Shown here: positions 22,336 through 32,345 of the stretch, one piece after another
How positions within the stretch are numbered: position 1 is the first letter of the stretch
Layout of the letters: the number at the start of each line of letters is the position of its first letter
NCBI RefSeq assembly: GCF_017591425.1
Contig: NW_024466599.1
Coordinates: 28,310,001 to 28,374,000 of the forward strand
Source of the DNA: Ochotona curzoniae
Taxonomy: Eukaryota > Chordata > Mammalia > Lagomorpha > Ochotonidae
DNA length: 64,000 bases
Direction of reading: 5' to 3'
Made by a program: the position numbers and the translations under genes
The notes under the pieces: model-generated
The model's database searches: none
What the model was told of the DNA's origin: nothing
Seen by the model: the letters and a program-made list of their open reading frames with translations, nothing else

Positions 22336-22951
22336 TCTGAAGAATGAGACACAGGTGGGAAAAAATCAGATAAAACCTGGTTCATTAGTGTTCTCTGTGG
22401 ACTTTCTAATACAAAGAATGTCTTTGCCAAGTGTGAAGCTCTACTAATTGACTCTACAAATCTACCCTAGAGAACTTTCCATTTGACAGAGAGCATATAA
22501 CATGCCTATCCTGGGAGCCTGCAGAACCAAGGAGGAGGGACGTGGAAGACATGAAGCCTCATGCTGACTGACTGCTTCCGACTTCAGCTGTAGACTTGTG
22601 TTTCTGAGGAATGAGAGTGGCAGAGCCAGGAATGTTCTAAGTATTATTCCAGAAGCTCATTCAGGAACCTCAAGTTGGAAAGTGAAGGGTCTTCCCTGAT
22701 ACCTGTTATCTTCCTGAATTAGTGAGGAGGAGAAAACAGGGGAACACTTTGTCTCAGAAATCATCCTCCCACGTGCTTAGTGCAGGTACCATCTTCCCAG
22801 ATGTTGAACACAAAATTAACTTTCTCATCAACAGAAAATGAAATTCTCTCATGTCTTAATGTTGCAAAAGTATTTAGTATGATTGGAAGATCATATGATC
22901 ATTAATCTTTTCCTATACTTTCTGTCTTCATTTGTCCTTGGTTTCATATCT
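22336..22951. other. no feature recognised
   Basis: Unassigned sequence with no exon or RNA signature. Confidence 0.5.
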
Positions 22952-24610
22952 TCTTTTTATTAATTGCATTGCATTATGTGACACAGTGTTATAGGCGCTG
23001 GGATTCCCCCCACCACTCCCCGAACCCTCTCCCCATGGTGGATTTCTTCACCTTGTTGCATTACCACAGTTCAAATTCAGTTGAGGTTCTTTCATTGGAA
23101 GTATTTACCAAGCATAAAGTCCAGCATCTTATCCTAGTGAGTTCAATGATTTCTTGGTGAGACCATCTCTGGTCTGAAGGTAAAGCCAGCAAAGTATCAT
23201 CCCAATCAATTAAAAGCCCCAAGATAACATCAACAACAATTTACAACATTATGGCGTTAATTGACACGGTATTGATTAACCAATATGTTAATAGGAAAAT
23301 GCGGGTTCTTAACTACATCCTGTGACTTCTTCATAGACAATTCAATTTTGGCTTATATTCAACCGGGTTCTATACACCTCAAAATGGCTATAGATTACTA
23401 TTCAGCTGTCTCATGTCTACTTTCATTTTGGTGTTCAGCTGTTTATAGTGTTGAAGCATGATTTTGCTGAACTTGGTTGTTTTTCGGATGGTCTGAACTG
23501 GCTTATAACTCTAGCAAGACATGTGTCATCAGTTTAGGTACAGAACTTTTTTTTTTAGGAGGGGTGTGCAGAGAAATCCTCAATACCCAGTGAGGCGTAA
23601 CTAATTTTTGTGTCTCACCTAGTGAGGTATGAGTGAATCCACACTGACCATTTCCTGTCTGATTCTAAGCTTTCCTTGTTGTCTGTCCATTCTAGGTTTT
23701 TTGTTTGTATGTTTGTTTGTTTGTTTTGAAGGGTTTCTGGAGTAATCCTAATGGTCATCGCGAGAGAGGGTGGGGACCCAGAGCCGGAGCTATGCGAGGA
23801 TCAGAGGAAGCTCGCCTCCCTAGTCCCGAAGGAATATTATTATTCTGTTTCTGCACACCGCTCTGGGCTCCTGGTTGTCGTTCCGATGAAGCTGGTTTCT
23901 GCATGTCAGTGCCTGGACTTCTTCCATCCCCTGTGGAAGCTCCTGATGGGGTTGGGTGACCTCAGAGTTCTTGGCCTCTGAAGGAACTCCTATTCCCTGT
24001 GGTCTCCTTGGCAGTTGGGATATAGTCCTTGGTGTCTGTACTGATAGTCCTTGGTGAGGATCTGGGAGTCTTCAGGGTTGGGATATGAGCCGCCTTCTGA
24101 CTTCCCGCTCCACTCTGTGGTCTGCCCCCTGCTGCATACACATGGCCTCCTGTTAAGAGGCTGTCAGGATCGCTCCCGATTCCCCCCTTATGCCTTTGTA
24201 GCTTTACCATTGTCTAGTGCCAACTCGAGTCTGTTGTCTGAGTTACCAGATTTGATCCTGATAGGCTACATTTCACGTCTTCCTCACACTTTTTAGGGAG
24301 ATGGAAGATTTCTCTGCATTCTCTCCCCATTACAGAATAACATAGGGTATTAAGAGTGTTTTAGGTTTTACAGTTCTATGATGTAGATCATAAGCAGTCT
24401 GACTCACATTAATTGTTTTATAGATTACAGTGGCTTATTGCATTGGATACAGGCTGTCAGAGATTGCAATAATATTACAATATGCAGGTACTATTTTCCA
24501 GATTGACATCTTTTCATCTCAAATTAAGGCAAGCATGCGGTATTTAACCTTTTGGGATTGGTTCATTTCTCTTAGCATAAGTGTTTCATATCTTTTGTGT
24601 AAATCTATGT
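22952..24610 (-). mobile_element. L1 3' end with long 3' UTR, antisense
   Basis: The reversed 3' terminus is at the left (TTATTAATTGCATTGCATTA, then GGCGCTGGGATTCCCCCC). A long reversed 3' UTR follows, with a GC-rich, CpG-containing part around 23740-24210 (GGTCATCGCGAGAGAGGG, GATCGCTCCCGATTCC). At about 24520-24610 the reversed end of ORF2 appears (CCTTTTGGGATTGGTTCATT, CTCTTAGCATAAGTG). This 3' UTR is longer and different in its proximal part from those at 3775 and 10930, suggesting a different L1 subfamily. Open frames over the GC-rich part are not conserved domains. Confidence 0.75.
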
Positions 24611-25520
24611 GCTGCTTCTCCGTTGATGTAGCCTTTTGCAATACTTTCTCTGCTTGTTCCTTATCTTTGCAGTTGAGAATTTCTGTCCAGTAGTTAACAA
24701 ACTCCCTTGTAGATGAAAGCTATTCAGTACACCTCCTAGGTGAAACAGAAACTGGAGTCCTTCCTGCGGATATGCTTTTTCCTGTTACAAAATCTCATTC
24801 ACTTGAGGCTTGGAGGCCATATTGTATGATGTTTATTACCAAGACTTGCAATTCATGACACAACTGCGTTGCTTTTTGGGGGCTTGTGAGTTTGCGCTAA
24901 GTCAGCCTCTAGACTTGTCTTTCTGTTTGTATCTACTGACTGACTAGTCATGCCTCAGTAAATTCCTCCTATCTTGGACCCAGTGTCTTGATTTCCTAAG
25001 GTTTCCCTCAGTTTTAGCCTTGCACAGGTACATTCTAGAGTTGAAACTGTTCCAAAACCATAATTAAGACTCATCACTTGTCTGTTTTACCTTGATGGCT
25101 CAACCGTTCTCATGACAATTCTATCACATCAAAACTTCATTCATTGACACTTATACATTTTGCTGTTGTCTCCCTCTTACCTGGTTTATTTGCATGTATC
25201 CGTTGATAAAATACCCTTTCTCTAATAGCCTAATCTCCTTTTTCCTTTACATCAACTTGAAGACATTCCAAAATCTAGATTAATACAACCACTCAATTTC
25301 TTATTTCTATTATAGAATCTATTGGGTATTTCTTGAGGAAATAACACTTGTGCAAATTGAGACATCTGTTACAGTACAGCCTAGAAATGTCACTCAGTTC
25401 ATACCACTTTAAAATTATTCCACTGTCCTTAAGCTTCCAAACCAAATATCTCCACTTTCCATGAAAGAGTTAGACATGGATCATCTGCAACAGAAACTAG
25501 AGAAACCATTTAACAGTAGC
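24611..25520. other. unassigned, possibly L1-derived
   Basis: AT-rich sequence continuing from the antisense L1. Family membership is not clear and no coding signal is seen. Confidence 0.4.
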
Positions 25521-26161
25521 TTTTTTCTTTACTGGAAAGTCATATCTGCAGAGAGGAGAGAGTCAAAGAGATCTTCATCTCCTGGTTCATGCCCCAAGTG
25601 GCTGCAATGGCTGGAGCTGAGCTGATCCAAAGCCAGGAGCCAGGAGCCAGGAGCTTCCTCCATTTTGTCCAGGCAGATGCAAGGTCCCAAGGCTTGGGGC
25701 CATCCTCTACTGTCTTCCCAAGCCACTATCAGGGAACTGGAAGGAAAGTAGAGCAGCTAAGATGTGAACCGGTGCCTACATGGGATCCCAGCACATCCAA
25801 GATGAGCCGCCTTTATTTTTTAGATTTATTTATTTATTTCTATTGGAAAGTCAGACATACAGGCAAGAGAGCACATACAGAGAGGATGATCATCTGTCCA
25901 CTGGTTTACTCCCCAAGTGGCTGCAAAGGCTGGAGCTGTACCAATCCAAAGCCATGAGGCAGGAACCTCTTCCTGGGTCTCCCATGCAGGTGCAGTGTCC
26001 CAAGGTTTCAGGCCATCTTTGCTTTCCCAGGCCACAAGCAAGGAGCTGGATGGGAAGCAGGGCTACAAGGACATGAACCACGCCCTTATAGGATCCTGGT
26101 GTGTACAAGGCGAGCCTGCTTAATGGTCTGCCTTTTAACATCATCTCCTTGCACTGCTGCC
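25521..26161 (-). mobile_element. CSINE (host copy of a nested pair)
   Basis: Reverse copy whose tail-to-body portion lies at 25521-25810 (CTTTACTGGAAAGTCATATC, AAGCCAGGAGCCAGGAGCC, GATGTGAACCGGTGCC). Its reversed head appears to resume at about 26139-26161, beyond a second SINE inserted in it. It carries a small triplication of CCAGGAG near 25634-25652. Divergence is moderate. Confidence 0.8.
25822..26130 (-). mobile_element. CSINE inserted into the preceding CSINE
   Basis: Reverse copy beginning TAGATTTATTTATTTATTTC after the host SINE's GATGAGCCG. It contains GCCACAAGCAAGGAGCTGG and ends near GTACAAGGCGAGCCTGC. A short duplicated GCCTTT lies at 25809-25814 and 26130-26135, compatible with a target-site duplication in the older element. 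The order of events is therefore readable: host SINE first, this one second. Confidence 0.85.
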
Positions 26162-26599
26162 GTGAAGCAGGCATCTTTCTAATAATGGCCTAATTCTCAC
26201 ACTGTTCTCAGCACCACAGTTTCGCCAAGACTGTGTTTGTTTCCCTTAATTCCACAGGCTATCATTTCCTCAAATCTGCCTTGTTATAATGAGTTTATAA
26301 ACATCCCCCAATGTTTTACCCATCTAAAACAACAATGAAAAGCAACAAGATGAAATAGAGATATGCTTGATAATCTAACACAATTTATGAAACTAATGGT
26401 GTGAGGTAAACTTGGACAGGGTGCTTGGCACTAACCTCATGTTAGTTTTCAGAAATCCTTTCTTGCTAAGCGATGAGCCCAATTTCTTTCACTTGAACCA
26501 AATTATTTTTTCACACTAGTTCACCCTTCCATCTATTTCATAAATGGATTATCCTAACTCCCCCTTTTTAACAACTTACTCCTCCACCAATCATAATAT
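26162..26599. other. no feature recognised
   Basis: AT-rich spacer with no recognised family. Confidence 0.5.
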
Positions 26600-26770
26600 G
26601 ATTCCACCCTCTCAACAACATTGGAATTGCTTTAAGATTGTCAATGATCTTCATACTGTTGAATGTATTAGATGTTTTTTGGCTATTGCCTTACTTGATG
26701 TCATGGAAATGCTGTTGGCAGTGAACACTCCTTGTTGTAAAACTCGTTTCAGATTCTCTGTTCTCAGATT
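26600..26770 (+). mobile_element. L2-like reverse transcriptase region fragment
   Basis: Weak forward similarity to the L2 reverse transcriptase region, where the remembered sense sequence encodes a leucine-aspartate-containing motif around 'ctygacctctcagcagc'. Here it reads GCCTTACTTGATGTCATGG followed by AATGCTGTTGGCAGTGAACA. Heavily decayed and not coding. Confidence 0.4.
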
Positions 26771-26797
26771 TTTAAAAAATTTCTATCTAGAACTTAT

Positions 26798-28215
26798 TTA
26801 AAAAATTTTTATTACTATAAAGAGAACAGGTTTTCTGTATTCCATAGGTGTAGTTCCAGGATAGTTCCCCTATTTCCCCACAACCCAACATTCTCCCCCT
26901 CCCTTCTCTCTCTTCAATAGCATTTGTGGGGTCATAATTTTAATTTTATACCCACAGACTTAATTTGCCGCTAATCATAATATTCAAGTAACAATTAAAA
27001 GACCAGTATAAACATGGGGTGAACATGACAATCCTATCCTAAAGTGAACGTTTCATTTTCTCATGTTTTTTGTGCTTTCTATGTTAGCTGTCAACATATC
27101 AGAAAACATGACATTTATCTTTTTGAGATGGCTTATTTTGCTAAGTGTAAATTTCCAATTGAACCCATTTTGTTTCAATACACTGGATTTCTTTTTTCTT
27201 TGACACAGTAGTATTCCATAGTGTATATGTTCATTCTTTCTTTATCCAGCGATCTATTGATGAATACCTGGGTTAATCCCATATCTTAGCTATTGTCAGT
27301 TAAACTGCAACAAGCAATGGGTATAAAAATAACTCCTTCATATGCCGATTTCATTTCATTTGGGTAAATTCCCAAGAATGGAATGGTCATTTGATCTGCT
27401 TCTGCAGCATCTCCATACTCTTCCATAATGGTTGTACTAGTTTATATTCCCATCAACAGTGGATTGGGGTGTCTTTTCCTCACATCCTTGCCAGCATTTG
27501 TATCATCTTTGTTTTGTCATTCTGGTTTTTTTTTTTTTTTTCATTTCTCTAATAGCTAGTGATCCTGAGCCCTTTTTCATGTCTCTGGGCTATTTTGTAG
27601 CATGTTAATGTAACTTTATGTTGTTGTAAATTTTTTATTTTTCCTCTTGGCCTTGGTTTTGTCTTCTGGATTTTCATTTAAGAGGGTATATAGTAACTGT
27701 GTAGTACAGACTATCACATACAGATGAGAAGATACAATTCAGTGTGCATTTCTACTTAAAAATAAAAAAAAAATAGACTCCCAATGAACATGTGAAACAT
27801 ATCTTGACCATAGAATGCTGGACTCTATACCATTGTTCATGCCTACAATGTCAGGATACAATGAAGTAGCAGAATGATGGACTTATGACTGATTTAAGGA
27901 CTATAATATTATCAAGCTATGGAGGAAATCACTGGGAGTGGGTGGGGATTTGGGATGGGGGAAGGGAAATCCCAGAGCCTAAGGAACTGTATCACAAAAT
28001 AATGAAATAAATGAATCAAAAGAAAAAAAAATCACTTATGTTCTTTGCCTTTTTCTTAAATGGATTGTTTTGTTGCTGAATTTCAGCTCTTATCCTGGAT
28101 ACTAACCATTCATCAGTTTCGTAATTAACAAATATTTTCTCTCATTCTATTGGTTCCCTATTCATTTTGTTGACCATCTCCTTTGCAATAAAGAAGCTTC
28201 TTTGAGCTAATCTCA
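26798..28215 (-). mobile_element. L1 3' end, antisense, interrupted
   Basis: Reversed L1 terminus and 3' UTR at 26798-27110, then the reversed end of ORF2: GATGGCTTATTTTGCTAAG, AGTATTCCATAGTGTATATG, CCCATCAACAGTGG, TTCATGTCTCTGGGCTATTT. It stops at about 27597 and resumes at about 28040 with ATGTTCTTTGCCTTTTTC, GTTTTGTTGCTGAATTTCAG and CATTCTATTGGTTCCC, exactly where ORF2 should continue. The gap is filled by a second L1-derived element in the opposite orientation. Confidence 0.82.
27598..28031 (+). mobile_element. chimeric L1-derived element, copy B (nested in L1)
   Basis: It starts with antisense ORF2-like sequence (TAGCATGTTAATGTAACTTT, ATTTTTTATTTTTCCTC), switches at about 27670 to sense L1 3' UTR (TTTTCATTTAAGAGGGTATA, ACTCCCAATGAACATGTG) and ends with GGGAAATCCCAGAGCC, a TATCACAAAATAATG-type terminus and an A9 run. 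The left boundary coincides with the point where the host antisense L1 breaks off. Order of parts and junction position match copies A and C. Confidence 0.7.
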
Positions 28216-28254
28216 TTTGACGATACCACTAGACATGCAATGTATATTTAAAGA

Positions 28255-28620
28255 GTGGATTAGGTCATTTATTCTTTATCCAATCCAATCTCTATTCCAA
28301 AGCCAAAACAGTCTTTGAAAACTGCAAATCTGATGGTTGTATTCCTCTTGTTATAGTAGCTTACCTCCAGTGGTTATATTTGTTCTCCATGTTAAGCCTA
28401 GAAACTTGAGTGGGCAATTCTTGGCCTCCCCATGCATTTCTAATCTCAATACTGCCTGTTTCCTTAGCCTTTTGGCCATACTTCCTTCAGCCCTGTCTCG
28501 CCATTGCTTTCTTTCAACTCCAGGCTAAAAACATGATTTTCCCCCACAGTATTCTACCTTATTTTTCTGCTTTGATAATTCCATTTATTTTGCATGTCTT
28601 ATACTAGCTTCCTTCCTTTA
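28255..28620 (+). mobile_element. L2 3'-region fragment
   Basis: Forward similarity to the 3' part of L2: AACTGCAAATCTGATGGTTG followed by TATTCCTCT, GGCCATACTTCCTTCAGC, TTTCTTTCAACTCCAGGC. Old and gapped; noncoding. The overlapping open frames follow the pyrimidine-rich L2 sequence. Confidence 0.55.
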
Positions 28621-30155
28621 ATGAGGAATAACTTGAATCCGTTACTTCTTTTATCTTTACTGTTTTGCATTTCAGATGACTTTTATACATTTTCTAAAAT
28701 GTGTGCAATATTTGTAAAGCACTCTAGCATTGAAACTTAGATTCTTGTTCCTCACAGGTTCCTAAGCATGCATTTATCACCATGTATGAAAGATTAATAT
28801 TTGTATAAACAAATATTTGTGAATAGTTTGCATTCTTTCACTCAACACAGTTGATTATATGCAGTTTTTGTTGTTCATTTCTACATTTATTTTCTGAATT
28901 CATGTTTTTAAGGCTATAGAGTATGAGGCGAGAAATGGGTATAATGTTTGGAGATATGAGATCTGTTTTCCCATTATAACAAAGATCCTTTTTGATTTCT
29001 TGTAAGTTCATTGCTTGACTCTTCTCACTTTGCATATAATTGAATGTGGAAGACACTTTAGTCTGTTCATTGATTCCTTCTACTCCTTTGTATAGAATTG
29101 GTAAAATAAAGGTTAATGTGTTGAAATGTGCCCTTGATAAATGCATACATTTTAGGTTTAACTTAGGTTAAATCATTGTCTGAGGATTACTGCTGTCTTC
29201 ATTGGCACTGCTCTCTTGATTGGCACTTGGCGATTTGGCTTTACTAAAGGGAATCAAGGCAATTGTGAAAGAATTGACTCATGTCCATTATAATATTTTT
29301 CTTATGAGAAGAAATTACTGGACACGCCAAACAAATCAACATCTCTATATAATCTGCATCTCCAATGTTACCTTTGAAATACTTAAAAAGAAACCAAAAA
29401 GGAAATATGTCTTTGGCATTATTATCTAGAGCTCTTTTTTCACTATTGTGAAAAGAAGGGTGAGGGGAAAGAAGTAGGAAGGAAAAGGATAACATTTTTT
29501 TCATTTTCTAAATACATTACCTGATATTCTAGGTCTGTCTTAAAAATATTTTGAACTTTTCAACGGACAAGTTTTTAGAAACATTTCGGGGAAAGTGAAT
29601 GTCTCTTGAGGTTTTGGGGTTTCAGGCTAAATTTAGCGAAGTTTCGGGTGTTTATCGGGTAGTGCGTTCAATTATGAGGTGTGAATTTAGGGGAATAATC
29701 TATAATCAGATGGGTCCCAAATGCAGCTCCATCATGAATCTGTTATATTAGCAGGAATTTTGCAGTTACTTAACTCCTTAAAGCCCAAGGAATTGCATAC
29801 GTAGGAGTTTTGAAAATAAAAATCTTACGATATCTCAACCCCCTCCCACCCACCTATACATTGGCTAATTTGGTAATTATTAAATAGACTAACGCCTTCC
29901 ACTAAGGAGAAAAAAAATGAGGGACATTTTGATCAAAGAAATTTGCTTATAATGATCCTCTAGACAACTGCAAGATAATGTTCGATGTATTGCTAGTAAT
30001 AAATTATTGGAAAGTCAGTGGGGAGACACCATGCCAAAAACGTCACCGATCAGGCTCTAAAGACACAAACTAGGATGAGTTGGGATACTTTGGGAAGATG
30101 AAGACTTTTCCTGTACCTCAGTTATTCCTCATTTTGAGACTTGGAGATTAATGTG
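28621..30155. other. unassigned block; CpG-bearing patch at 29580-29680
   Basis: No gene recognised; the minus-strand 102-codon frame at 28838-29146 has no recognisable domain. 29580-29680 contains recurrent TTCGGG-type motifs (ACATTTCGGGG, AAGTTTCGGGTG, TTATCGGGTAGTGCG), unusual for CpG-poor surroundings. Confidence 0.5.
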
Positions 30156-30472
30156 TTTTTTAAATTTATTTTTATTGGAAAGTCAGATATACAGAGAGAA
30201 GTTGAGACAGAGAAAAGATCTTCCATCCAGTGATTCACTTCCCCAGTGGCCACAATGGCCAGTGCTGAGCCCAACTGAAGCCAGGAGCCTCTTTTGGGTC
30301 TGCCACATGTGTGCAGGTTTCCAAGGATTTGTGTCATACCTGACCTCTTTCCTGGGCCACAGGCAGGGAGCTGGATGGGAAGCAGGTCTGCCAGGATTAG
30401 AACTGGCGCCCATATGAGATCCTGGCATGTGCAAGGCAAGGATTTTATCTATTAGGACACCATGCCAGGCCC
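30156..30472 (-). mobile_element. CSINE (young type)
   Basis: Reverse copy starting TTTTTTAAATTTATTTTTAT and running through AAAGTCAGATATACAGAGAG, GGCAGGGAGCTGGATGGG, AGAACTGGCGCCCATATGAG to ACACCATGCCAGGCCC. Near full length. Possible degenerate target duplication around TTAATGTGTTTTTT and TCATTGTTGTTTTA. Confidence 0.92.
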
Positions 30473-30930
30473 AGTCATTGTTGTTTTAATGAAGTTCTTG
30501 AGTGGATCAAGCAAGTTAGTATTTGTAAAAAGCTTTGTGTAGTGGTTGTTCCATAGTAAGACCTGTTAATAACTCTGTAAGGAACATCTATTAACCTGAA
30601 TGCAGAAAACCCTCTGAAGCTGCGAGTGGAGACCGAATGTGGGCATGAGCCAGTTACAAAGTGATGGAGGTGATGAAGAACAACCAACCCTGGATTTAGA
30701 AAGAATGTAGAATATCCACTGTATTTGCTGATGGGTTCAATGTGAAATGTGAGGAAAAGAGAAATAAGAATGATATCAAAGTTTCAGTCCAGAGCATATG
30801 GAAATAATGAAAGTTGTAATTTATTTGATATGGAGAATCCAGAAGTAGGCAGAAAATTTCTGTTTGGACCTGATAGGTGTAGGATTTCTATGAGACTCCT
30901 AAGAGCAAATGTCAACAAATAAAATGGAAG
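30473..30930. other. no feature recognised
   Basis: Unassigned sequence between a SINE and an L1 mosaic. Confidence 0.5.
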
Positions 30931-31560
30931 AGTTTTATTTCATTTTTAAAGGCAAAGAAGAGCTTTGATGGGTACATTTGTCTGGGCCAACCATTTTTTT
31001 TCCTTTTAGAATCTGGAATATGTTGCTCTATTCTCTTCCTGTAGAGTTTCCTGTGAGAGGTCGGCTGTGAGCCTGGTTGCCTTTCCTCTGTGTCAATTGA
31101 TTTTTTGTCATGCATATTTAAGGATCTATTTGATTATGTTCGATTGAAGAGAGCTTGATTATCATGTGTTGTTCTAAGGATTGCTTTTGGTCAACCATGT
31201 TGAGAGTTCTGTTCCTCTCCTGGATATTGTTTCCCAATTCTTTCTCCATTTTAGTGAAGCTTTCACTCATTATTTCATTGAGTACATATTTAAACCCAGC
31301 TTTTCTTTTTGTGCCTTCTGGAATTCCCATAACTCTTATATTTGGCTTTTTAAAAGTGTCTCTTAATTTTTGAATACTTTTTTTTAGCTTTACCCACTGT
31401 GCTTCCAGCTTTGTGGTTGTTTCCCTATTGTGACAAGAAATATGTTCCAATTCTGCCTTTCTTTTTGCCACATTAAAAAAAAAGACCTCAAAGAATCTCT
31501 CTTCCACACCTTCTGTATAAATGATATTTAAAGATGTTCTCTTGACAGAGAAAAGGAATA
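30931..31560 (-). pseudogene. L1 5' region with ORF1 remnant, antisense
   Basis: The minus-strand open frame at 31118-31570 (150 codons) contains a recognisable piece of L1 ORF1p, the trimeric RNA-binding chaperone of L1. A charged coiled-coil-like stretch (around residues 40-75) leads into the start of the RRM domain with NIRVMGIPEG (about residues 77-86). A further helical segment follows (NEIMSESFTKMEKELGNNIQ). It lacks the true N-terminus and the C-terminal domain. Plus-strand 31038-31075 (CTGTAGAGTTTCCTGTGAGA) is other L1 5'-part sequence in the same orientation. Endogenous retrotransposon debris, not a host gene. Confidence 0.75.
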
Positions 31561-31584
31561 GCACCCACAAAAACCAAAGTCAAA

Positions 31585-31843
31585 TATGGAGAACATCCCA
31601 GTAAAATTATAACATAAGCGTAAATCAAACAATGAACAACCCATTGTTAAAATGGTAGCACCAAATTACCACCTGTTCTTATTAACCCTGAATGTAAATG
31701 GCTTAAAATCATCAATCAACAGTCATAGATTACTGGAATGGATAAAACAATCCTATCTATCTGTTGCCTACAGGAGGCATATCTCACCAACATAGATCAG
31801 TCAAAATTATACCTCATGGATTTTGATGTTTTTGTTTAAGAAA
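31585..31843 (+). pseudogene. L1 ORF2 N-terminal (endonuclease) fragment
   Basis: Plus-strand translation from about 31688 gives LNVNGLKSSINSHRLLEWIK, equivalent to the start of the L1 apurinic-type endonuclease (the LNxNG motif carries the catalytic Asn). After a frameshift near 31758 a second frame continues with CCLQEAYLT, equivalent to the QET motif carrying the catalytic Glu, here with Thr changed to Ala. The frame break and the loss of everything downstream make it inactive. It is oriented opposite to the ORF1 remnant on its left, although the two are adjacent in an intact L1. Confidence 0.75.
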
Positions 31844-31854
31844 CACAAATAAAA

Positions 31855-32345
31855 AGTTTTTTTTTCTCATTACATTTTCCACTGATGGGTCATACAGTAG
31901 CATCATTTTCCTCAAGAATGTTCTTGATTTCCTTTTTCATTTCTTTAGCAACACATTAGTCATTCACTAGCATGTTATTTAACTTCATGGCATTGTAAAT
32001 TTCTATTTTTCTTCCTGTTGAGTTCGTATTGTGGCTTTTCATTTAAGGGGATGCATAGTAACTGTGATGGAGACCATCGTGTCCAGATGTGAGGATATAA
32101 TACAGTATGCATCTCTTCTTCCAGATCAAAGATGGGCTCCCAATGAAACTGTTGCATATATCTTAACAATAGAATGCTGAACTGTCTGCCATTTTCCATG
32201 CCTGCAGTGATGGACTTATGACTGTTTATGAAGAAATACACTATTGTAATAGAGGGGAAATCAGTGACAGGGGTGGGGGGAATTTTGGGAAGAGGAGGGA
32301 AATCTCAGAGCCTTTGGAACTGTATCATAAAATAATAAGCATGGG
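31855..32345 (+). mobile_element. chimeric L1-derived element, copy C
   Basis: The left part (31855-32032) is antisense L1 ORF2 from between the endonuclease and reverse transcriptase (TTCTTGATTTCCTTTTTC, CTAGCATGTTATTTAACTTC, TAAATTTCTATTTTTCTTCC). At about 32033 it changes to sense L1 3' UTR (TTTTCATTTAAGGGGATGC, CTCCCAATGAAACTGTTGC) and it ends at CTCAGAGCCTTTGGAACTG plus TATCATAAAATAATAAG. The junction is the one seen in copies A and B. It has the longest antisense part of the three. Confidence 0.7.

Noticed and set aside
31118..31570. 150-codon minus-strand frame as a host coding gene
   Set aside because: The RRM-entry motif and coiled-coil composition identify it as an L1 ORF1 remnant lacking both ends.
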